This document shows positions 51,811 through 64,000 of a stretch of DNA of 64,000 bases, one piece after another; positions within the stretch are counted from its first letter, which is position 1, and each line of letters opens with the position of its first letter. Below the pieces are notes generated by a model that worked only from the letters and a program-made list of their open reading frames with translations, did not search any database and was not told the DNA's origin. Source of the stretch: Caldilineaceae bacterium (GTDB lineage: Bacteria > Chloroflexota > Anaerolineae > Caldilineales > Caldilineaceae). The position numbers and the translations under genes are program-made. The stretch is from assembly GCA_958295845.1 (NCBI GenBank), contig OY282376.1, positions 5,097,022 to 5,161,021 on the forward strand, written 5' to 3'.

Positions 51811-52300
51811 GCAAAAACGATAGCACAAAACGTTTTCTGACAAAAACGGGTACGGACCGACCTGAAAGGCGGCTGCGCGATGATTTTCGTATGAAGAATG
51901 GGGCATTCGAATGTTGGAATTCTGTTGTTTTGGCGCGCTCTTTTTTGTGATTGGGTGGAGGCGTTCCGGCCTGCTGTCTGGGGCTTTCTTCGCCCATTTG
52001 TTATCTGGTGGGGGCGTATTTCTGCCGTTCGACGGGGCGGCATGCGGTTTGCTGAAAACAGGGAGATTTTTGAGGTGATCTGAAAGCGGCGCGCGGCGAT
52101 TTCGGGGCGGATCTTGTGTGCCGGTTCACAAGGGCGGCGAACAGGCCTTTTATTTTCGTAGGCATATCGTATGTAAATTGACACGCGTTCATATCGGGTC
52201 GGTTTCGGGGCGTAGGGAAGGGCAGGGGGAACGGCTGGGGGAACTGCGGGGGGAACTGCGGGGGTTAGGGGCTGAGATAGCGGGTGGGGAGGGAGACGGT

Positions 52301-52408
52301 GTTGGGTAGACGTGTTGCTGGGGGGGAATGAACATGGTGGCTAGCAAGGGCGGGGCGTTGCGGGGGCGCAGCCCCCGCACAAGGGAGGGCCGAAGGCCCG
52401 AACGCCCA
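52301..52408. repeat. Dispersed copy of the GC-rich half of the 201-bp repeat
   Basis: It matches the array from the TTGCTGGGG-AATGAACA segment through GGGCGGGGCGTT, GCGGGGGC/GCCCCCGC, GGGCC/GGCCC and AACGCCC. The AT-rich half is missing. It is in the same orientation as the array. Bases 51811-52300 and 52409-52697 show no gene; short open frames there are not supported. Confidence 0.92.
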
Positions 52409-52697
52409 AATTCAAGGAGAGAGTGAAGAGAAGTGAGGAGTGAGAAAACTGCGGTCGCCTCGTTCAGCGTCGCGAACTGACTATGTGGCGAACTGATTGG
52501 GGCTGAGTGGTCACGAAGGCGGGTTTGAGCCGTCGGAATGGGCGCGGTCCGGCATCTGGGGGTTCGTGAGATGGCGCCCGCGGGGAGCGCCTCTGCCGGC
52601 AGTCGCGGATGTTGTGGGCGGCGGCGGGATTTCGCTTTCTGCTGCGGTATTTTTCTTGTTTCCAAGAAACTGAATTTACACTATTACCGTCCTGATA

Positions 52698-52726
52698 TTG
52701 ACAGGTCGCGGTGTATGCCTTATACT
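52698..52726 (+). promoter_or_regulatory. Consensus promoter of rpoB-rpoC
   Basis: TTGACA (52698-52703), 17-bp spacer, TATACT (52721-52726). It gives a leader of about 390 nt to rpoB. A TATAAT at 52886-52891 without a good -35 might be a second start. Confidence 0.8.
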
Positions 52727-52890
52727 TTGAAGTTCAGGGTAAGAACTGGTTAGCTCGGTTCCGTTTGTCAGTTTTGGGCCTCGCGTCCAGGAGAGACGGT
52801 ACCAGAGCGAATAGACGTGGCGTGATCTCCGCCGAGGATTTCGGCGGTCGTGACGTTCGCTGCGCATTTTGCGGCCGGTGGATACTATAA

Positions 52891-52975
52891 TGGATATACC
52901 ATCGTGATGGACATACCACCATGCTGCATATAGCACCATGTTGCATATGCGGCTGTGCTGCACATACGGCGGTGG
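52891..52975. repeat. 17-bp degenerate tandem repeat, five units, in the rpoB leader
   Basis: Units start at 52891, 52908, 52925, 52942 and 52959 with consensus TGCATATACCACCATGn; the TG-A-ATA skeleton is kept in each. The tract ends about 145 bp before rpoB. Confidence 0.85.
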
Positions 52976-53129
52976 GCGAACGGTTCGGATGTCGGAGGCG
53001 GGTGAGATTGGCCACAAGAGGAGCTTTCATCCCCATTTCTCCAATTCAGAGATTCAGTCCGGTTTGACGGTTATTTCGTGCAGGTTTGGAGGATCGGCGG
53101 CTGTTTACAGCTAAAGGAGCATGCGCTAT

Positions 53130-57056
<3,927 letters not shown>

Positions 57057-57132
57057 GGGCGCCGCCAACCGAGGCCGCCGCTAACCGCATCTGTTGTGCG
57101 CCTGACGGCGGGCGAAAAGCAAAGGAGCCATA

Positions 57133-60100
57133 ATGGAAGTACGAGATTTTGACGCAATTCGCATTTCTCTTGCCTCCCCGGACCAGATTGACGAGTGGAG
57201 CTTTGGCGAAGTAACGAAGCCAGAGACGATCAATTACCGCACTCTGCGACCGGAGCGGGACGGTCTGTTTTGTGAACGTATTTTCGGGCCGCAGAAGGAT
57301 TGGGAATGCGCCTGCGGCAAGTATAAGCGGGTGCGCTACAAGGGCATCGTTTGTGACAAGTGCGGTGTGGAGGTGGCGCCGCAGCGTGTGCGCCGCGAGC
57401 GCATGGGCCATATTCAGCTGGCTTCGCCGGTCAGCCACATCTGGTATGTGAAGGGTGTTCCCAGCCATCTGGGGCTGCTTTTGAACATCAGCCCGCGCCA
57501 TCTGGAGCGGGTTCTGTACTTTGCTCAGTTCATCATCACGGACGTGAATGAGGATGCGCGCGGGCGGGCGATTCAGCGCCTTGAACGAGAGGTGCAGATG
57601 GGGATAGCCCGTCTGGAGAACGAGGCGCAGGAGCATATCGACGCGGTAGAGGCCGGTGCGCAGAGCCAGCTTGACGAGCTGGACGAGGATGAGAAGGGGC
57701 AGATTGAGCGGCTGGATGAGCGCATCAACCGGTCTTCGTCGGAGGCGATCAGCCAGGCCCAGCGGATTCAGGACTGGATTCAGAGCAATCTCGGCAAGAG
57801 GGCGCCGGAAGACAAGTCGCTGGACTGGGTGGATGAGCCGATCATCGCGGCCAAGAAGATGGTGACTGCGGACCATGAACGGACGATAAACGACCACGTA
57901 CAGGAACGGCTGGACACGCTTCAGTATGAGTCGGACGACGAAAAGACAGATATTCGGGCTCAGATCCAGTCCAAGCAGACGTACGTGCGCCAGGAGTTGG
58001 AGGGGTTGCTGGAGAAGTTGCGGGACGATGTGGCGGAACACCGGGACCGGTTGCAGTCCAGCGCGGATGAGCAGTTGGACGAGCTGAAGAGCATGCACGA
58101 TATGCAGCTGCTGACGGAGACCCGTTATCGCGAGCTGGCCGATCGCTGGGGCAACATCTTCAAGGCAGGCATGGGCGCCGAGGCGATCCGCGATATTGTT
58201 GCCAAGGTCAATCTGGATGCGCTGGCACAGGAGCTGCGCAAGGAGATTTTCACGACCAAGAGCAAGCAGCGGCGCAAGAAGGCGGCCAAGCGTTTGCGGG
58301 TTGTGGAGAACTTCCGCAAGAGCGGCAACCGGCCGGAGTGGATGGTGCTGACGATTTTGCCGGTGATTCCGCCGGAACTGCGTCCGATGGTGCAGTTGGA
58401 CGGCGGGCGTTTCGCCACCAGCGATCTGAACGATCTGTACCGGCGGGTGATCAACCGTAACAACCGTCTCAAGCGGCTGCTTGACCTGGGTGCGCCGGAT
58501 GTAATCGTCCGCAACGAGAAGCGCATGTTGCAGGAAGCGGTCGACAGTCTTATTGACAATGGGCGGCGCGGCCGGGCGGTCAGCCGCAGCGGCAAGCGCA
58601 AGCTCAAGAGCCTGAGCGATATGCTCAAGGGGAAGCAGGGGCGTTTCCGCCGCAATCTGTTGGGGAAACGCGTCGATTACTCCGGCCGTTCGGTCATTGT
58701 GATTGGTCCGACGCTGAAGCTGCACCAGTGCGGCCTGCCGAAGAAGATGGCGTTGGAGCTGTTCAAGCCGTTCGTGATGCGGCGCCTGGTGGAGGACAAC
58801 TATGCGCACAACATCAAGAGCGCCAAGCGGATGGTAGATCGGCAGCAGTCCGAGGTGTGGGACGAGCTGGAGGAGATTTGCAAGGAGCGGCCGGTGCTGT
58901 TGAACCGTGCGCCGACGCTACACCGCCTAGGCATCCAGGCTTTTGAGGTCACGCTGGTAGAGGGGAGCGCGATTCAGCTGCATCCTCTGGTGTGCGATGC
59001 GTTCAATGCGGATTTTGACGGTGACCAGATGGCGGTGCACGTGCCGCTGAGCCAGTCTGCGGTTGAAGAGGCGCGGCAGCTGATGCTTTCGAGCCAGAAT
59101 CTGCTGAAGCCCAGCAGCGGCGAGCCGATCGTCGGCCCCTCCAAGGACATGGTGATGGGTGTCTACTACCTGACCACCGAGGAGGACGAGGGGCAGCCGG
59201 ACGAGAAGTTGCCGATCTTCAGTTCGATGGATGAGGCGGAATACATCTACAGCCTGGGTCATATCAAGTTGCGGGATTCGATTCGGGCGCGTTTTACGAC
59301 GCGTTTCGATGTTGAGCCGATCGAGTCGATGGAGGTGAGCGAGCGGGTGATGGATGCCCTGCAGGAGTACGGCGTCGCCACCGTCGGCGAGTTGATGGAC
59401 ATCTATGCCCAGGGCGAACGGCATATGATTCAGGAGATTCCGGCATTTGGGCAGGCCGCGATGAGTGAGGTGCGGGACGGTCTGCGGAATCTTAAATTGT
59501 TGGGTGCGGCCTGGCCGCAGGACCGGATCTTTCGCACGACGGTTGGGCGTATCATCTTCAACCGGGCGCTGCCGGAGGAGTTGTGGTTTGTCAACGAGCT
59601 TCTGGACAAGAAGGGTGTCAATGAGATCATTGACCTGTGTTACAAGCACCTGGGCCGGGAGGTGACAGCCGAAACGGTAGACAATATCAAGGACCTGGGC
59701 TTTGAATACGCCACCCGGTCCGGCATAACGATTGCGGTGAGCGATATTCAGGTTCCGCAAGAGAAGGACGAGATCGTTGAGCGCACTTCGGAAGAGGTGG
59801 CGGAGGCGGAGCGCCAGTACCGGCGCGGCCTGATCACCGAGGAGGAGCTGTACGAAAAGACGGTGGAGCTGTGGACACGGGCGGCCGACGAGGTCACGAC
59901 CGAGGTGCGTAAGCTGCTCAGCCCGCTCGAGGGGCTGGGGGCGATGGCCCACTCGGGTTCGTCCAAGGGGGGCGTCAATACGGTGCGGCAGCTGGCCGGA
60001 ATGCGCGGACTGATTGCCGGCCCGAACGGGCGCATCATTCCTTTGCCGATCCGCTCCAACTTCCGCGAGGGGTTGACTGCGCTGGAGTATTTCCTGAGTA

Positions 60101-61746
60101 CGCACGGCGGCCGCAAAGGGTTGGCGGATACCGCGCTGCGGACTGCGGATGCGGGCTATCTGACGCGTCGGCTGGTGGATGTGGCGCAGGATGTGATTGT
60201 GACCGAGGACGACTGCGGCACCAACGCCGGCATCTGGATCGATGCCGGGAGTTCGAGGTCGATGGGCGAGGGGTTCGCGGACCGCGTGGTCACGCGTACG
60301 CTTGCTTCAGCGATCCCGCATCCCGATACGGCTGAGACGCTGCTGGAGCGGGATACGGTTATCGACGAGGCTGCTCTGGCGACAATCGAGCGTCATGAGG
60401 TGACTCAGGCGTTCGTCTTCAGCCCGCTTACGTGCGAATCGCGCTTTGGCCTATGCAAGAAGTGTTACGGCACGGACCTGGCCCGAGGGGGAACGGTGGA
60501 GCAGGGTGAAGCGGTGGGTATTATCGCGGCGCAGTCGATTGGCGAGCCGGGTACGCAGCTGACGTTGCGCACGTTCCACACCGGCGGTGTGGCCGGCAGC
60601 GATGACATCACCCAGGGTCTGCCGCGTGTCGAGGAGCTGTTCGAGGTGCGGAACCCCAAAGGTGAAGCTGTCATCAGCGAGATTGACGGCAAGGCGGATA
60701 TCTGGTGGGAAGGCGATCAGCGCATGCTGAAGGTCAGCCGCACTGAGCTCAAGCGGCGGGAGATCGCGATTCCCGAGGGATTTGAGCTGATGGTGGATTC
60801 GGATGACCGGGTGCAGGAAGATACGGTCATCGCCCGCAACGGGGACGAGGATGCACAGGGTGTTCTGGCGGGCATGGAGGGCCAGATTTTCGCTGAGAAC
60901 GGTCAGGTCATCATCCGCCGGGAGGACAACCTGGTATGGGAGACGGATATCCCGGCCAATGCCCGATTGCGGGTGGAGAAGGGTGATGAGGTGAACGCCG
61001 GCCAGCAGCTGACCGAAGGCTCGAAGAATCCGAAAGAGATTCTGCGTATTCAGGGCCGGGAGGCGTGTCAGCTCTACCTGTTGGAGCAGGTGCAGCAGGT
61101 GTACCGCAGTCAGGGCGTTGCCATCCACGACAAGCATATCGAGGTGATCCTGCGCCAGCTGCTGCGCCGGGTGATGATCCGTTCGACCGGTGACACCGAG
61201 TTCCTGCCGGGCGAGCTGGTGGACCGGTTCCACTTTGAGGATGAGAACAACACGACGATCTCTCTAAGCCACCGCCCGGCGAAGGCCGAGCCGGTGGTGC
61301 TGGGGTTGACGAAGGCGGCCTTGAATACGGAGAGCTTCCTGGCAGCGGCGAGCTTCCAGGAAACGACACGCGTGCTCACCGATGCCGCGGTGCAAGGGCA
61401 GCGGGACGAGCTACGGGGCCTGAAGGAGAATGTCATCATCGGCAAGCTGATTCCGGTCGGTTCCGGCTTCCGGACACGGCGCATGTGGGAGGAAGAAAAG
61501 AGACAGGCCGTTGAGCAGCTGGCCAAACAGAGCGAGAGCGCGGATGAGGGGCTGAGCGAACTCGAGTTCGAGCTGGATGAACCCGATCTGGATCTGGCCG
61601 ATCTCTCCGGTTTGGCGGAGATGGGGATTGGCCCGCTGGGGATGTTGTCCGGGTTTGGGGGCGGTGTCGACGATGAGGAGTTGGACTTCGACCTCAACAA
61701 CCTGAAGGATGAGGAGAGCGAGGAGATCAACGTCGACCTGGGCTAG
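57133..61746 (+). CDS. rpoC: RNA polymerase subunit beta'
   Basis: 1537 aa. The N-terminal zinc site is CACGKYKRVRYKGIVCDKCG, the catalytic loop is NADFDGDQMAVH with three Asp ligands, the bridge-helix region includes GSSKGGVNTVRQLAGMRGL, and the second zinc site is CESRFGLCKKCYG. An insertion of about 190 residues (near 145-335) is strongly predicted coiled coil (RLEREVQMGIARLENEAQEH and similar). The C-terminal 60 residues are acidic and end DEESEEINVDLG. rpoB lies 76 bp upstream. AAAGGAG precedes the ATG. Confidence 0.98.
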   Translation: MEVRDFDAIRISLASPDQIDEWSFGEVTKPETINYRTLRPERDGLFCERIFGPQKDWECACGKYKRVRYKGIVCDKCGVEVAPQRVRRERMGHIQLASPVSHIWYVKGVPSHLGLLLNISPRHLERVLYFAQFIITDVNEDARGRAIQRLEREVQMGIARLENEAQEHIDAVEAGAQSQLDELDEDEKGQIERLDERINRSSSEAISQAQRIQDWIQSNLGKRAPEDKSLDWVDEPIIAAKKMVTADHERTINDHVQERLDTLQYESDDEKTDIRAQIQSKQTYVRQELEGLLEKLRDDVAEHRDRLQSSADEQLDELKSMHDMQLLTETRYRELADRWGNIFKAGMGAEAIRDIVAKVNLDALAQELRKEIFTTKSKQRRKKAAKRLRVVENFRKSGNRPEWMVLTILPVIPPELRPMVQLDGGRFATSDLNDLYRRVINRNNRLKRLLDLGAPDVIVRNEKRMLQEAVDSLIDNGRRGRAVSRSGKRKLKSLSDMLKGKQGRFRRNLLGKRVDYSGRSVIVIGPTLKLHQCGLPKKMALELFKPFVMRRLVEDNYAHNIKSAKRMVDRQQSEVWDELEEICKERPVLLNRAPTLHRLGIQAFEVTLVEGSAIQLHPLVCDAFNADFDGDQMAVHVPLSQSAVEEARQLMLSSQNLLKPSSGEPIVGPSKDMVMGVYYLTTEEDEGQPDEKLPIFSSMDEAEYIYSLGHIKLRDSIRARFTTRFDVEPIESMEVSERVMDALQEYGVATVGELMDIYAQGERHMIQEIPAFGQAAMSEVRDGLRNLKLLGAAWPQDRIFRTTVGRIIFNRALPEELWFVNELLDKKGVNEIIDLCYKHLGREVTAETVDNIKDLGFEYATRSGITIAVSDIQVPQEKDEIVERTSEEVAEAERQYRRGLITEEELYEKTVELWTRAADEVTTEVRKLLSPLEGLGAMAHSGSSKGGVNTVRQLAGMRGLIAGPNGRIIPLPIRSNFREGLTALEYFLSTHGGRKGLADTALRTADAGYLTRRLVDVAQDVIVTEDDCGTNAGIWIDAGSSRSMGEGFADRVVTRTLASAIPHPDTAETLLERDTVIDEAALATIERHEVTQAFVFSPLTCESRFGLCKKCYGTDLARGGTVEQGEAVGIIAAQSIGEPGTQLTLRTFHTGGVAGSDDITQGLPRVEELFEVRNPKGEAVISEIDGKADIWWEGDQRMLKVSRTELKRREIAIPEGFELMVDSDDRVQEDTVIARNGDEDAQGVLAGMEGQIFAENGQVIIRREDNLVWETDIPANARLRVEKGDEVNAGQQLTEGSKNPKEILRIQGREACQLYLLEQVQQVYRSQGVAIHDKHIEVILRQLLRRVMIRSTGDTEFLPGELVDRFHFEDENNTTISLSHRPAKAEPVVLGLTKAALNTESFLAAASFQETTRVLTDAAVQGQRDELRGLKENVIIGKLIPVGSGFRTRRMWEEEKRQAVEQLAKQSESADEGLSELEFELDEPDLDLADLSGLAEMGIGPLGMLSGFGGGVDDEELDFDLNNLKDEESEEINVDLG

Positions 61747-61792
61747 AGGTCAGATGGTTTGTACAGATGCATATACAGACTGATTTACAGGC

Positions 61793-61830
61793 AAGGGTGG
61801 AAGAGGTACCTCTTCCACCCTTTTTCTTTC
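61793..61830 (+). terminator. Terminator of rpoB-rpoC
   Basis: A perfect 30-bp palindrome (AAGGGTGGAAGAGG plus TA centre plus CCTCTTCCACCCTT region, 61793-61822) followed by TTTCTTTC. Confidence 0.95.
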
Positions 61831-61842
61831 TGCGGGGGAACT

Positions 61843-62056
61843 GCAGTTTTTAGTAGTCAGTTTTTTGTTTTTAGTGAACTGCGAACAGCAGTAGTTCGTG
61901 GTCTGTGGGTGAGACAGCATGTGGGGGGAAGACACTGTTGGCTAAACACCTTGCTCTAGACACCTTGCTGGGGAAGAATGAGCACGGTGGCTAGCAAGGG
62001 CGGGGCGTTGCGGGGGCGCAGCCCCCGCACAAGGGAGGGCCGAAGGCCCGGACGCT
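61843..62056. repeat. Dispersed full-length copy of the 201-bp repeat
   Basis: Both halves are present in the same order and orientation as in the array, with a small duplication (CACCTTGCT twice near 61950). The outer stem is degenerate at its 3' end (GGACGCTT). Confidence 0.93.
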
Positions 62057-62065
62057 TAACTGCAG

Positions 62066-62128
62066 TGGTCAGTGGTCAGTGGTCAGTGGTCGGTGGTCGG
62101 TGGTCGGTGGTCAGTGGTCGGTGGTGAG
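62066..62128. repeat. 7-bp tandem repeat TGGTCAG/TGGTCGG, nine units
   Basis: Nine heptamers follow the 201-bp repeat copy. It is the same heptamer as after rqcH. Confidence 0.95.
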
Positions 62129-62162
62129 TGAATGGATGATACACCTGAATGGGTACCGTGAT

Positions 62163-62192
62163 TTGCTTTCGGCAGCATGGTCGTGATATAGT
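62163..62192 (+). promoter_or_regulatory. Promoter of the rpsL-rpsG operon
   Basis: TTGCTT (62163-62168), 18-bp spacer, TATAGT (62187-62192), giving a short leader to rpsL. Confidence 0.6.
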
Positions 62193-62240
62193 AGAGTACT
62201 GTCTTTACGTGGGCTACGAAGACCTTCAGGGAGGAAAGAT

Positions 62241-62657
62241 TTGCCGACGATAAATCAGCTGGTCCGCAAGGGCCGTAAGACTAAGCCGAAGAAAGAGACC
62301 GCACCGGCCTTGCGCTTTACGCAGAACACGTTGACCGGCCGCACGAAGCGGGTCAAGCAGGGCAACCCGCAGAAGCGGGGGGTATGTACACAGGTGCGAA
62401 CGACGACACCGAGGAAGCCCAATTCCGCTCTGCGTAAGGTAGCGCGTGTGCGCCTTACCAATGGTGTTGAAGTGACGGCCTATATTCCTGGTGAAGGCCA
62501 TAACCTCCAGGAGCACAGTGTGGTTCTGGTCCGCGGCGGTCCGGTGAGGGATTTGCCCGGCGTGCGTTATCATATCGTGCGCGGCGCGCTGGACAGCACC
62601 GGGGTCAATGATCGCAAGCGAAGCCGCAGCAAATACGGTACCAAGAAGCCGCGTTAA
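62241..62657 (+). CDS. rpsL: 30S ribosomal protein uS12
   Basis: 138 aa from a TTG start (PTINQLVRKGRK), chosen because GGGAGGAAAGAT stands directly before it and the family starts PT-I-x-Q-L-x-R. The decoding-centre loop TTPRKPNSALRKVARVRL (position 43 Lys in E. coli numbering) and GGPVRDLPGVRYHIVRG are intact, with wild-type streptomycin-sensitive residues. Confidence 0.97.
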   Translation: MPTINQLVRKGRKTKPKKETAPALRFTQNTLTGRTKRVKQGNPQKRGVCTQVRTTTPRKPNSALRKVARVRLTNGVEVTAYIPGEGHNLQEHSVVLVRGGPVRDLPGVRYHIVRGALDSTGVNDRKRSRSKYGTKKPR

Positions 62658-62744
62658 GCGCTGACTCTGGGGAGGCAGGACAGGTAGTGTGGGTTCTTCC
62701 TCTGGAGGCGCGCGTGGCGCAAATGATGGAGATGGAGTAGGAGA

Positions 62745-63221
62745 ATGCCGCGACGAAACCGGCCTGAAAAGCGTCAAATTACGCCCGATCCCCGGCACCA
62801 CAGTGTTGTGCTGGCCAAGTTCATCAACAATTTGATGGAACGGGGCAAGAAGAGTCTGGCCGCCAGGATAGTGTATACCGCACTGGATACCGTAGCTGAA
62901 CGCACCAATCGTCCACCACTGGAAGTCTTCGAAGAGGCGCTCAGGAACGCCACTCCACTGGTTGAGGTCAAACCGCAGCGTGTAGGTGGCGCGACCTATC
63001 AGGTTCCGATGGAGATCCGCCCTGACCGGCGGCAGGCGCTGGCCATGCGCTGGCTGATTCAGAATGCCAGGGGGCGGAGCGGCCGCAATATGGCCACTCG
63101 GTTGGCGAATGAACTTCTGGAAACGTCGCGCGGTGAAGGACAGACCGTGCGCCGGCGTGAAGAGACGCACCGGATGGCAGAAGCCAATCAAGCCTTTGCT
63201 CATTTTGCCCGAAGGCGCTAG
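62745..63221 (+). CDS. rpsG: 30S ribosomal protein uS7
   Basis: 158 aa. PRRNRPEKRQITPDPRHHSV, FINNLMERGKKSLAARIVYTALD, GGATYQVPMEIRPDRRQALAMRWL and the C-terminal RREETHRMAEANQAFAHFA are all typical. It nucleates the 30S head and can repress its own operon in other bacteria. It lies 87 bp after rpsL. Confidence 0.97.
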   Translation: MPRRNRPEKRQITPDPRHHSVVLAKFINNLMERGKKSLAARIVYTALDTVAERTNRPPLEVFEEALRNATPLVEVKPQRVGGATYQVPMEIRPDRRQALAMRWLIQNARGRSGRNMATRLANELLETSRGEGQTVRRREETHRMAEANQAFAHFARRR

Positions 63222-63672
63222 GTTTTTCGCCTTCATGACAGCATAGACAATTGAGTTGGTAATTCCTGATGTGTCCGGCGTCCTGGCTGGGCACAGCTTC
63301 GGAGGAATCCGGCCCATCCGGGTCTGGATATTCTTCTGAGCCGAAAAATATACGACGCATTCGAGCCAAGGGGTGATGTCGCAACGCGGTCAGCACTCCG
63401 CTGGGTGGGATACGACGCTGCCGGATGAGCAGGACGCCGGAATAGCAGATTGCAGGCGCCCCTGCTCAAGAGAGGCGCGTGGGATTGCGGCGCCAGCGGG
63501 ACGGTTGCGTCGTCTTTATGTTGGAGGGCAGTGTGTAGACGGTTGCGGCAGGCCGTTGGTGGAGGGCGGGCTGAGGCGGGACATGTGAAAGCAACGTTGC
63601 CGTGCGGCGGGTTGCATCTTTTGAATGAACGGGGCGCGACGGTGCCCCCCAAGATAAGATCAGGTGAATTTG
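63222..63672. other. rpsG-fusA intergenic region
   Basis: 451 bases, longer than usual for this operon. Several short open frames on both strands lack ribosome sites and known motifs. No hairpin with a T run, repeat or RNA gene is obvious. Confidence 0.4.
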
Positions 63673-64000
63673 ATGAGTCAGGTACCATTGCATAAGATCC
63701 GCAATATTGGAATTATCGCCCACATTGATGCGGGCAAGACGACGACAACGGAACGCATTCTGTTCTATTCCGGCCGTATTCACCGCATGGGTGAAGTGCA
63801 TGAGGGGACCGCAGTCACGGACTGGATGGCGCAGGAGCGGGAGCGCGGCATTACGATTACGGCGGCCGCGATTACGACGAACTGGGTTGACAGCAGCAGC
63901 GGTGAAGAGACCCAGATCAATATCATCGACACGCCGGGCCATATCGACTTTACGGCCGAGGTGCAGCGCAGCCTGCGCGTTCTGGACGGCGGCATCGTCG
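63673..64000 (+). CDS. fusA: Elongation factor G (partial, N-terminal)
   Basis: About 109 residues before the window ends. The start MSQVPLHKIRNIGIIAHIDA runs into the G1 loop AHIDAGKTTTTERIL. EVHEGTAVTDWMAQERERGITIT contains the G2 threonine, and IIDTPGHIDFTAEV is G3. An AGGTGA precedes the ATG. EF-G drives translocation; the rpsL-rpsG-fusA order is the ancestral str operon. Confidence 0.97.
   Translation, partial: MSQVPLHKIRNIGIIAHIDAGKTTTTERILFYSGRIHRMGEVHEGTAVTDWMAQERERGITITAAAITTNWVDSSSGEETQINIIDTPGHIDFTAEVQRSLRVLDGGIV

Noticed and set aside
52189..52665. Minus-strand frame containing GLRPSLVRGLRPRNAPP
   Set aside because: It is only the translation of the dispersed GC-rich repeat, also seen over the array and at 62 kb.

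Overview
The window is a high-GC bacterial chromosome segment. It most resembles the Chloroflexota (Anaerolineae/Caldilineae-like). This is an inference from gene content and style: a B12-dependent ribonucleotide reductase with NrdR, a riboflavin-type ABC transporter under an FMN riboswitch, Pro/Thr-rich linkers in exported proteins, RpoB and RpoC with large lineage-type insertions, and many intergenic repeats. No rRNA gene is present to settle it.

Layout. 1-8.9 kb holds a partial membrane-protein gene, a type-5 uracil-DNA glycosylase, a GguC-like protein, a three-PA14 exported protein, the ribosome-rescue factor RqcH and a sugar isomerase/oxidoreductase pair. 8.9-10.3 kb is a seven-copy, 201-bp tandem array that precedes a sulfatase-maturase-like radical SAM gene. 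11.7-14.8 kb is an rpsF-rpsR-parvulin operon in which S18 carries an acidic, repeat-built N-terminal extension of about 190 residues. 14.9-15.6 kb is a Doc-type toxin-antitoxin pair whose toxin gene is frameshifted. 15.7-19.1 kb is a flavin ABC transporter with an FMN riboswitch and an intrinsic terminator. lysS, greA, an array of palindromes and a methyltransferase follow. 22.8-25.4 kb is an AT-richer accessory island with two unusual tRNA-like genes, strong hairpins, a lipoprotein, a broken small gene and a structured element. nrdJ and nrdR follow, the latter behind two NrdR-box-like sites.

29.8-51.6 kb, all on the minus strand, is one dcw (division and cell wall) cluster, read as mraZ-rsmH-ftsL-ftsI-murF-mraY-murD-ftsW-murG-two CvpA-like genes-murC-P-loop kinase-murB-ddl-ftsQ-ftsA-ftsZ. 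It starts behind a MraZ-box-like operator and ends in a strong terminator. murE is missing from its usual place. 52.7-64 kb carries rpoB-rpoC behind a consensus promoter and a repeat-bearing leader, then rpsL, rpsG and the start of fusA.

The most unusual material is the dispersed structured repeat family and its tandem array, the repeat-expanded S18, the palindrome array upstream of greA, the tRNA-like pair with its hairpin, and the habit of short tandem repeats to sit on stop codons.
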